Source: Pelosinus fermentans
GTDB lineage: Bacteria; Bacillota; Negativicutes; DSM-13327
Assembly: GCA_002434245.1 (NCBI GenBank)
Contig: DJJR01000080.1
Span: forward strand, 77,132 to 141,131
Length of the DNA: 64,000 nucleotides
Reading direction: 5' to 3'
Under the pieces are notes generated by a model, which did not search any database, had not been told where the DNA came from, and saw only the letters and a list, made by a program, of their open reading frames with translations. Position numbers and translations under genes: made by a program. Shown piece after piece: positions 1 to 6,566 of the stretch. How positions within the stretch are numbered: the first letter of the stretch is position 1; each line of letters starts with the position of its first letter.

Positions 1-165
1 TCCTCCGCTAACCATTGTTTTAGCGAAAGCATCTATGGCTACTAAAGGCTTGCCAACAACTAAAGCCATTGCCACGCCAGCTACAAATAGAACCAGCCTG
101 GTTTCATAACGTTTGATGATAGCAAGAAATGTTAAAGCTACAATTAAAATACCAATCCAAATCAT
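1..165 (-). CDS. DcuC-family C4-dicarboxylate carrier, N-terminal fragment
   Basis: Only the first 55 codons lie in the window; the gene runs off the left edge. The peptide begins MIWIGILIVALTFLAI and continues with a KRYETRLVLF segment and a second hydrophobic stretch ending near DAFAKTM. This matches the usual N-terminus of DcuC-type anaerobic C4-dicarboxylate transporters: a short membrane helix, a basic KRYETR loop, then a second helix. The ATG at 165 is preceded by TAGGAGGTG at about 172-180, which fixes the start. The protein would be an inner-membrane exchanger or exporter of fumarate, succinate or related acids. It is separated from the regulator at 586 by about 420 bp, so shared control is unproven. 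The family call rests on the N-terminus only. Confidence 0.75.
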   Translation of the reverse strand, partial: MIWIGILIVALTFLAIIKRYETRLVLFVAGVAMALVVGKPLVAIDAFAKTMVSGG

Positions 166-585
166 GAATTACACCTCCTATTTTTCACCTTGACCTTATG
201 CACTCAGATCATTTGAGCAATGTGCATTACCTTGAATTTCCACCACGTTGCACTGGCACTTTATTAACTGGATATGCAAAAATATTTAATTGCTTTATAA
301 TGCAAGGCTCTCTAGCAATATCTTCATCAATATATTTTTTAAAATGACTTTTTATTACTATAAAAAGATACTCATAACCTACACTTCTGTAAGGTATGAG
401 TATCTTCTCTTCATCAAACACTAATTCCTGCTTTATGGCTGCCATACATGGGATGCGGCAGCTGTTTCTCCCCGTTTCCATCGGCTGAATGAAGATTATT
501 TTGCAACATTATCTTCATTCTATCCCAAGCTGAATCTTCGGGATTCAGTTGTATCCAGCTAGTATGACCATTTCATTGCTACACC
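166..585. other. Intergenic stretch with weak ORF and hairpins
   Basis: No convincing gene. An 84-codon minus-strand ORF (227-481) is open but has no ribosome site at its first ATG, and I recognise no family in it. Two hairpins follow the FadR-like gene on its strand: CTGAATC/GATTCAG around 531-549, and a 10-bp stem GAATGAAGAT/ATCTTCATTC at about 486-519. Neither is followed by a clear T run, so they are only possible terminators. The part next to 165 holds the ribosome site and probably the promoter of the DcuC-type gene. Confidence 0.4.
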
Positions 586-1326
586 TTATTTAAAAATGAG
601 ATTTTTCCATACTTCAACCGAGTCTTCCACAGCTTTTTCTGCCGTAACAAAGTCTCTTTTTTCAATGGCTTCTAAAATATTCTTATGGGTTTGCTTCGAT
701 TCCAAACTAAAATACGTATGCTTCCGAATACTTTGTGCAATAAACGGTTTAAAATACTCCATCACAAAATTATATATTTTTTCTAACAGTTTATTTCTTG
801 TGATCTTGCCAAGAATACGATGAAATTCCAAGTCACATTCTAAAACCTTGTCATACCTTTGTTCATTATTATTTTTAAGAACTTCCATGATTTCATAACA
901 CTTTCGCAAAGCTTGAACATCATCATCATTGGCATTTTTTATTACAAGGCGAATGACATCTTTCTCCAACAGCAGGCGTAATTCTTTTAACTCTTCAAAT
1001 TCAGGCTGAGAAAGTATAAAACTAAACAGCAGCGGATCAAATAAAACTTTACCTTCAATATCAGAGGACACATACGTACCGTCGCCGCGTCTTATTTCAA
1101 TAATGCCAAAAGCGGCCAGTATCTTCATTGCTTCTCGAATCGACCCTCTGCTAACGGATAATAACTTAGCCAGTTCCATTTCAGGAGGCAGCCTGTCACC
1201 AGGTATTATCTTTTTAGTTAACAGCAATTCTTTAATATTATTTATAACATAATCAACAGATGATTCATTTGGCTTTGGCATTAATAATATTGAAAAATCA
1301 AATTCATTACTTTGCTTTACATTCAC
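586..1326 (-). CDS. FadR-subfamily GntR transcriptional regulator
   Basis: A 246-residue DNA-binding regulator. Residues of about 25-90 form a GntR winged helix: the helix-turn-helix shows LPPEMELAKLLSVSRGSIRE, followed by a wing with RRGDGTYV. The C-terminal part (about 95-240) is an all-helical FCD effector domain of the FadR type, which normally binds a small carboxylate or sugar acid, often with a metal. The start is GTG at 1326, with AGAGGGG about ten bases upstream. A TATAAT box lies at 1379-1384 on this strand with only a poor -35. It follows the dehydrogenase-transketolase genes but is separated from them by a strong hairpin, so it is probably its own transcript. It is the obvious candidate to bind the twin operators at 4205 and 4457 (inference). 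Confidence 0.85.
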   Translation of the reverse strand: MNVKQSNEFDFSILLMPKPNESSVDYVINNIKELLLTKKIIPGDRLPPEMELAKLLSVSRGSIREAMKILAAFGIIEIRRGDGTYVSSDIEGKVLFDPLLFSFILSQPEFEELKELRLLLEKDVIRLVIKNANDDDVQALRKCYEIMEVLKNNNEQRYDKVLECDLEFHRILGKITRNKLLEKIYNFVMEYFKPFIAQSIRKHTYFSLESKQTHKNILEAIEKRDFVTAEKAVEDSVEVWKNLIFK

Positions 1327-1454
1327 CTTGCATCTACCCCTCTGTCCGCTTAATTAAACATGTATCAATATTTCCTATATTATAACATTTTATTAGTTTA
1401 TTTGTTATTTTTAGCAAACAGATGATGACAATAAATAAAAAGACATGTAATGAA

Positions 1455-1498
1455 TGAAATATGTGATTGTCTCTCTCTCAGGACAATCACATATTTCA
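1455..1498 (-). terminator. Terminator of the transketolase operon
   Basis: A perfect 17-bp stem (1455-1471 with 1482-1498) and a 10-base CT-rich loop lie just after the stop of the dehydrogenase gene. On the minus strand it is followed by ATTACATG and then a T-rich tract. Confidence 0.7.
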
Positions 1499-1504
1499 CT
1501 CACT

Positions 1505-2368
1505 TTAAATTTGGGGGTTATGGGGATGAAGCATTGTCGCAATCACATTATCTAAGACTTCATCATCCCAAATTCTCTTCCAGTCATCTCGAAGTACCAG
1601 GCGATTACCAAGATCAATTGCAACAAGGCAGGCATCTGAAACCTTCGTATTACCCAGCTTGCCGAGGAAATTAGCCGAAAGATTATATACATGACCGGCT
1701 AGAAAGGATTCGGCAGCAGCTCTTGGAATGCCGCGCCTTTCCGCCTCTTTTACCGTTTCTGCCATTGCATACAAGGTCGTTGCTCCTAAAATTTCCACTA
1801 AAGTTGGTTCTAAAAAAGCAATATCTCGAATCCCCATAACATAGCTATTTACAACAGGTGCAAACATGATTTCGCTCACCATTCTGGCTTTTGTGAAGTT
1901 TTCATCAGAGCCTTGAATTTTGGCAATCACAATGTCCTGTTTCCCAGCAATTCCGCCAAAATAGTCATGTCGTGCCTCATAGGTGTCCTGGTCTAAGAAA
2001 TAGGAAGGATGGCATGGATGCGTGACAACAAAAGTACAATCATCCCGCAAAGCCAATTCTTTAGCCACTGCTGCTGCTGGATCTAAAATAATTAAACTTT
2101 TATCAGCCGCCATCAGGTTCACAACACCAATAGAAACATCATAAATAATTTTATCAGGAACAGCTAAAACAACAATATCACTTATGGGTACTGCAACTTC
2201 AGCAGGGGTAACATCAAACCCCCGCTCTTTGATGGCTTTTATGCCAAGCTCTGCGTTCTCACAAAAATATAATTCAATTGTATCAGGGTGCTTCATTAAG
2301 TTATTGGTCACTCGAGTACCCATTTTACCCCCTGCACCGATTACGCTTACAACCAGTTTTTTATTCAC
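1505..2368 (-). CDS. NAD(P)-dependent dehydrogenase with PGDH_C domain (D-apionate oxidoisomerase-like)
   Basis: About 287 residues. The N-terminus is a Rossmann fold with VIGAGGKMGTRV, then a strand ending VVLAVPD and a DPAAAVAKEL segment. The C-terminal half carries THPCHPS, then an all-helical part (MGIRDIAFLEPTLVEILG, then AERRGIP and SFLAGH). That architecture fits the phosphogluconate-dehydrogenase C-terminal (PF16896) group. The best-known characterised member I recall is ApnO, which oxidises and isomerises D-apionate to 3-oxo-isoapionate. The reading frame is open upstream to 2440, but I chose the GTG at 2368 because GGGG at 2377-2380 is then 8 bases away. It overlaps the transketolase C-subunit stop by 8 bp, so translation is probably coupled. 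Substrate is not shown by the sequence; a sugar acid is likely given the neighbours. Confidence 0.75.
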   Translation of the reverse strand: MNKKLVVSVIGAGGKMGTRVTNNLMKHPDTIELYFCENAELGIKAIKERGFDVTPAEVAVPISDIVVLAVPDKIIYDVSIGVVNLMAADKSLIILDPAAAVAKELALRDDCTFVVTHPCHPSYFLDQDTYEARHDYFGGIAGKQDIVIAKIQGSDENFTKARMVSEIMFAPVVNSYVMGIRDIAFLEPTLVEILGATTLYAMAETVKEAERRGIPRAAAESFLAGHVYNLSANFLGKLGNTKVSDACLVAIDLGNRLVLRDDWKRIWDDEVLDNVIATMLHPHNPQI

Positions 2369-3326
2369 ATCCACATCCCCTTTGCTTTTTTTGTACGACT
2401 TTTTGCACGGCGTCCACAATATGGTTGACCGACATTCCATAATAATCGGCTACTTCTTCAGCAGGGCCAGAGCTTGGGAAAATATCTTGCAGACCGACTC
2501 GCTCAATACGTACAGGGCAATGCTCTGTACTCACTTTGGAAATAGCATCCCCAAGTCCTCCGATGATGTTGTGATCTTCAACCGTGACAGCAACACCGCA
2601 TTCCTGCAAAATAGCCGTAATTCCCTCTGCATCAATGGGTTTTAAGGTATGAACATCGACTAATGTAACCTGAATTCCTTGTTCATTGAGACGTTTGGCT
2701 GCTTCAATTGCTCTGTATAAAATAAAGCCATTGGCAAAGAGTGCAGCATGATTTCCATATTTACGTAACACTCTAATTTTTCCTAGCTCAAAGGGAGTCT
2801 CTTGATCGTAGACCACATGCTCCCGTCCACTGCCAGCTCTCAAATAAACAGGACCGTCAATCTTTGAAATAGCTTTGACTGCCTGGTAAACTTGATGAGC
2901 ATCTGAAGGGGCAACTACTGTAATGCCTGGAATACTTCGGACAATTCCTAAATCCTCAAAGAACTGATGGGTAACGCCTTCACGCTCACCGCCGAAAACA
3001 CCGCCATTGATACCGATAAATTTTACATGTAAACCGGGATAAGCAACAAACGTTCGTAATTGCTCACATGCTCTCATCGTAATAAAACCGCCATATGTGC
3101 CGACATAAGGAATAAGACCGCAGCTAGCTAGTCCAGCGGCAACAGCAACCGCATTCTGCTCTGCAATGCCGACTTCAATGTATCTGTCAGGAAACTTTTC
3201 TGCAAATGCCGTAGCTCTCATAGCTTTTAGCGAATCGGCAGATACAAATACGAATCGATCGTCCTCTTGCGCCAGATCAATTAACGCTTGGGAAAAAGCT
3301 TCTCTTGTGCCTTTATAATTACTCAT
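2361..3326 (-). CDS. Transketolase, C-terminal subunit (Pyr + C domains)
   Basis: A 321-residue half-transketolase. Residues 1-170 are the pyrimidine-binding domain: TREAFSQALIDLA, then RYIEVGIAEQNAVAVAAG, which carries the catalytic glutamate that activates ThDP, then THQFFEDLGIVRSIPG and VVAPSDAHQ. The rest is the transketolase C-terminal domain (VTLVDVHTLKPID, VTVEDHNIIGGLG). It needs the N-terminal subunit encoded next to it (3319-4152) to form an active site; the two reading frames overlap by 8 bp. The C-terminus ends in a GCGCE tail. Split transketolases of this kind include AptAB (apulose-4-phosphate transketolase) and enzymes of sulfo- or pentose-sugar pathways, so this need not be the housekeeping enzyme. 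Cytoplasmic. Confidence 0.92.
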   Translation of the reverse strand: MSNYKGTREAFSQALIDLAQEDDRFVFVSADSLKAMRATAFAEKFPDRYIEVGIAEQNAVAVAAGLASCGLIPYVGTYGGFITMRACEQLRTFVAYPGLHVKFIGINGGVFGGEREGVTHQFFEDLGIVRSIPGITVVAPSDAHQVYQAVKAISKIDGPVYLRAGSGREHVVYDQETPFELGKIRVLRKYGNHAALFANGFILYRAIEAAKRLNEQGIQVTLVDVHTLKPIDAEGITAILQECGVAVTVEDHNIIGGLGDAISKVSTEHCPVRIERVGLQDIFPSSGPAEEVADYYGMSVNHIVDAVQKVVQKKQRGCGCE

Positions 3327-4152
3327 TTACATCACCGCCTAATGTTTTTAATGCAATGGCAAGTTGCTCATCATCAGGAACTCGTTTATGCCAAGAATTA
3401 TCATTTTCCATATAGGCAAGACCTTTACCCTTGACAGTATCTGCGATAATAACGGAAGGCTGCGGGCTCTTTTTTGCCTGATCAATAGCATTTATAATTT
3501 GTGTAACATCATGTCCATCAATGGTTTGGCAATGCCAGTTAAAAGCCTGCCACTTAGGCAGGATTGGTAAAAGACCGCTTACCTGTTCAATGCTGTCCCC
3601 GCTCTGCCACCCATTATTATCAATAAATAAAATTAAATTATTTAATTGATACTTACTGGCGCACATGGCCGCTTCCCATACAATTCCTTCTTGGATTTCT
3701 CCATCCCCCATTACGACATAAGTGGTATACGACTTTTTACGATATTTTGCTGCTAATGCTATACCCACTCCAAGGGATAAGCCATTTCCCAGGGAGCCGG
3801 AAGTCATGTCAATACCCGGGGTCTTGTTCATATCCGGATGCCCCTGCAGCATACTGCCCAAACTTCTAAGTCCTCTGCATTCGTCAATTGAGAAGAACCC
3901 GCGCCTTGCCAGTGCTGCATATAGTACGGTGCAGGCATGACCTTTGGAAAGAATAAAGCGGTCGCGATCTTCCCACTGAGGATTGTTTGCATCAATCCTT
4001 AATTCTTTAAAATATAAAACAGCTATGATATCGGCTATGGAAAGAGCTGGACCTGGATGTCCGTCTTTTGCCCCATGCACCATTTGAACTACATCCAATC
4101 GTAATTGATTCGCTTTGGATTGTAAATCAATACTCTTATCGTTTTTAAGCAT
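3319..4152 (-). CDS. Transketolase, N-terminal subunit (ThDP-binding)
   Basis: A 277-residue ThDP/Mg2+-binding half. It shows HGAKDGHPGPALS near residue 26, DRFILSKGHACTVLYAAL near 64, GSLGNGLSLGVGIA, and the ThDP motif starting GDGEIQEG and ending in NN about 30 residues later. It pairs with the C-subunit just downstream. The ATG at 4152 has AGGGAGTGG a few bases upstream. It is the first gene of a three-gene operon (N-subunit, C-subunit, dehydrogenase) under a promoter at 4230-4258, with an operator at 4205-4222. The enzyme moves a two-carbon ketol unit from a ketose-like donor to an aldose acceptor; the donor here is unknown. Confidence 0.92.
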   Translation of the reverse strand: MLKNDKSIDLQSKANQLRLDVVQMVHGAKDGHPGPALSIADIIAVLYFKELRIDANNPQWEDRDRFILSKGHACTVLYAALARRGFFSIDECRGLRSLGSMLQGHPDMNKTPGIDMTSGSLGNGLSLGVGIALAAKYRKKSYTTYVVMGDGEIQEGIVWEAAMCASKYQLNNLILFIDNNGWQSGDSIEQVSGLLPILPKWQAFNWHCQTIDGHDVTQIINAIDQAKKSPQPSVIIADTVKGKGLAYMENDNSWHKRVPDDEQLAIALKTLGGDVNE

Positions 4153-4204
4153 GCATTTACCACTCCCTGTTATATTATTTTTTAATTCTTTAAATTCATT
4201 AGAC

Positions 4205-4258
4205 GTTAGACGTTTGATGTTTTAAAACGAGATTAGCATAGCATTTTCTCTTTGTCAA
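4205..4258 (-). promoter_or_regulatory. Promoter and operator for the transketolase operon
   Basis: On the minus strand TTGACA (4258-4253) is followed after 17 bp by TAATCT (4235-4230). The 18-bp motif GTTAGACGTTTGATGTTT (plus strand 4205-4222) lies just downstream, at about +1 to +18. Its core TTAGACGTTTGA is an imperfect palindrome centred on ACGT, as expected for a dimeric GntR regulator. An identical copy sits at 4457-4474. Confidence 0.65.
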
Positions 4259-4416
4259 TATATTTTCAAAATATTTAGTATTGCTTTATTACGCTGTCAT
4301 CTGCCATATTAAGCAATCATTCTAGTGAAACTAGCAGCTCTCACCAATGATATTCACTGTAATATTTGCATTTTAAACCGTCAATTCTTAATATATAAAA
4401 TTTTCTGTTTATTGTA

Positions 4417-4474
4417 TTGACAAGGCATTTCTTCTTATTTTATAATTACAATAGTTGTTAGACGTTTGATGTTT
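4417..4474 (+). promoter_or_regulatory. Promoter and operator for the MFS carrier
   Basis: TTGACA (4417-4422), an 18-bp spacer and TATAAT (4441-4446) form a near-ideal sigma-A promoter. The motif GTTAGACGTTTGATGTTT (4457-4474) lies at about +5 to +22, where a bound regulator would block transcription. It is identical to the copy at 4205-4222, start-to-start distance 252 bp. The rest of the 411-bp divergent region holds nothing else I recognise. Confidence 0.75.
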
Positions 4475-4563
4475 GATCTTTGTGTGGAAGGGGGCTTTAA
4501 CGATTCTCACTTAGTCAATGTAAAAATACCTCGGATTAATAAATAGTCAGGAGGCTGCCATGG

Positions 4564-5901
4564 ATGACAAATAATTTACCTTTTGATGAAGAACGTTTAA
4601 TGGCAAAATTGCGTTGGAGAATTGTTCCCTATATTTTTTTACTATACATTGTAGCAATGATGGATCGGGTCAATATTAGTTTTGCAGCACTTGAAATGAA
4701 TAAGGCGCTCGCAATATCCTCCACTGCTTTCGGTACCATCGCTGGTATATTTTTTATTGCTTATTTCTTTTTTGAAATTCCAAGCAACGTAATTATGCAC
4801 AAAGTCGGTGCCCGGATTTGGATGGCTCGAATTCTTTTTACCTGGGGACTCGTTACTGTTTTTACTGGGTTTGTTCAAGATGCAACTCAATTTGGCATAC
4901 TAAGAGTACTCCTTGGTGTTGCCGAAGCCGGATTTTATCCCGGAATGATTCTTTATATGACCTATTGGTTCCCAGCTAGACATTTAGCGAGAACAATCGC
5001 TATCTTTATGACAGGCATGGCGTTCAACAACATTTTAGTAGGACCTATATCCACATGGATTATGGACAATATTCAATGGCTGCAAATGGCCGGCTGGCGC
5101 TGGCTGTTTATTTTGGAAGGCATACCAGCAGTCATTCTCGGCATCACAACATTGTATTATCTGATTGACAGACCAGAGCAAGCTGCATTTTTATCAAAAG
5201 AAGAAAAGCAGTGGCTTTTAACGGAATTGAAAAATGAACATGAGGCCAAGCTTGCTAAGGTTAAAATTTCTAAATGGGAAGCACTTAAGGATCTTCGTGT
5301 CTGGCATCTTTCCATCATCTTTTTCGGTTATGTTAGCACCATGTATGGTCTTAGCATGTGGATGCCCCAAATCATTAAGGCATTATCGAAAACACTGACC
5401 AATACACAGGTTGGATTGATTTCGACGATCCCTTATATCTTCGGTGTGATCGCTATGATTTTAGTCGCTCGTCATTCCGATAAAACTATGGAACGGCGTT
5501 ATCATATCGGCCTACCAATCTCCAGCGCATTTGTCGGTTTAATTGCTCTTACAATGACCACTGATATTTTCTGGTCTATGTTATGGATTATTGTGAGTAT
5601 TATTGGCATTTACAGTTTCGCAGGAAGTTTCTGGACATTACCAAGTGCTTTTCTATCAGAAGGAACTGCTGCTGTTGGTATTGCCATGATAAATTCTATC
5701 GGTAATTTAGGAGGCTTTGCCGGTCCCTACGTTGTAGGCTACTTAAAGGATCTTACTAACTCTACATCGGGTGGCATGTACTTTTTAGCCTGCTGGGCAC
5801 TTATCACTACCCTATTAACAATTGCTATACCCAAAAAACTAATTACAACCCATAAACCCGCAGAATCTGTCAATAAAGTGGATACTACTGTAATTGTATA
5901 G
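4564..5901 (+). CDS. MFS transporter, anion:cation symporter (sugar acid) family
   Basis: A 445-residue inner-membrane carrier with 12 predicted helices. The N-terminus, RWRIVPYIFLLYIVAMMDR followed by NISFAALEMNKAL, is typical of the ACS family (galactonate, glucarate, tartrate, phthalate carriers). So is the FFEIPSNVIMHKVGAR segment between helices 2 and 3. The ATG at 4564 has AGGAGG at 4549-4554; a competing ATG at 4560 is out of frame. It is divergent from the transketolase operon and shares its operator motif, so it probably imports the substrate of that pathway, likely an organic or sugar acid by proton symport. Codon use and composition match its neighbours. Confidence 0.88.
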   Translation: MTNNLPFDEERLMAKLRWRIVPYIFLLYIVAMMDRVNISFAALEMNKALAISSTAFGTIAGIFFIAYFFFEIPSNVIMHKVGARIWMARILFTWGLVTVFTGFVQDATQFGILRVLLGVAEAGFYPGMILYMTYWFPARHLARTIAIFMTGMAFNNILVGPISTWIMDNIQWLQMAGWRWLFILEGIPAVILGITTLYYLIDRPEQAAFLSKEEKQWLLTELKNEHEAKLAKVKISKWEALKDLRVWHLSIIFFGYVSTMYGLSMWMPQIIKALSKTLTNTQVGLISTIPYIFGVIAMILVARHSDKTMERRYHIGLPISSAFVGLIALTMTTDIFWSMLWIIVSIIGIYSFAGSFWTLPSAFLSEGTAAVGIAMINSIGNLGGFAGPYVVGYLKDLTNSTSGGMYFLACWALITTLLTIAIPKKLITTHKPAESVNKVDTTVIV

Positions 5902-5915
5902 CAGTTATTGCAGAC

Positions 5916-5947
5916 AAAAAGGCTTGGCAATATGCCAGCCTTTTTTT
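5916..5947. terminator. Bidirectional terminator between MFS and Fe-S subunit genes
   Basis: AAAAAGGCTTGGC, AATAT, GCCAGCCTTTTTTT forms a stem with one bulged T, with T runs on both strands. It serves the MFS gene and the convergent Fe-S subunit gene. Confidence 0.8.
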
Positions 5948-5984
5948 GCTCTTTTCGCTTTTTCAGTCCTTTCCAATATATCGA

Positions 5985-6566
5985 TCATACATTGACTGCA
6001 TCACGGTGGGGCACCAGGACCCAGGCGGGTTTGATTTTTGCTGTATTTGGCAGTCCCTTTACCCAGCTGGTAGCACTATACTTTTTCTGCAATTCACTGA
6101 GCTCGCCATATCCAAGCACACGCATAGGGCAGGCTGAAACACAAGCCGGTGCGGTTCCTTGCAGCAGGAGATCCTGGCAGAAGTCACATTTCTTCATCTT
6201 GTTGGTGGCAATATCAAACTGTGGTGCCTGATAAGGACAAACTGCGAAACAACGGCGGCAGCCAATACAGCTCTTTTCGTTAATCAGCACCAATCCATCT
6301 TCTTGTCTTTTGAATATCGCTTTACTTGGACACACAGCAATGCAAGGAGCATCTACACAATGATTGCAGCTAACCGATATCCAATAGGCATAGGTATTTT
6401 GATGAACAACATTGCCGGAAACGGTAAAATCGCCGCCTTCATAGGCATGAATTTGTCTAAAATTCTGACCGAGAGGCAGATTATGCTTATCTTTGCAGGC
6501 AATTTGGCAAGCACTGCAGCCCGTACAATGTTTTTGCTCAACATAAAATGCGATCTGCTTGCTCAT
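5985..6566 (-). CDS. DMSO-reductase-type electron transfer subunit (four 4Fe-4S clusters)
   Basis: A 193-residue ferredoxin-like protein of the DmsB/PhsB type. Four cysteine groups are visible: CTGCSACQIAC, CNHCVDAPCIAVC, CIGCRRCFAVC and CDFCQDLLLQGTAPACVSAC. It passes electrons to or from the molybdenum subunit encoded directly upstream; the two genes overlap by 4 bp (ATGA). The ATG at 6566 has GGAGG about ten bases upstream. No third subunit gene (DmsC/NrfD-type membrane anchor) follows: the next gene is convergent and unrelated. No signal peptide, as expected for this subunit. Confidence 0.92.
   Translation of the reverse strand: MSKQIAFYVEQKHCTGCSACQIACKDKHNLPLGQNFRQIHAYEGGDFTVSGNVVHQNTYAYWISVSCNHCVDAPCIAVCPSKAIFKRQEDGLVLINEKSCIGCRRCFAVCPYQAPQFDIATNKMKKCDFCQDLLLQGTAPACVSACPMRVLGYGELSELQKKYSATSWVKGLPNTAKIKPAWVLVPHRDAVNV

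Noticed and set aside
227..481. 84-codon minus-strand ORF
   Set aside because: No ribosome site, no recognisable family, and it lies over hairpin-rich DNA; kept only as a note in the gap entry.
425..562. Plus-strand open frame with HTWDAAAVSPRFHRLNEDYF, a possible transposase or other gene remnant
   Set aside because: Only 45 codons, no start or ribosome site, and I could not tie it to a named family.
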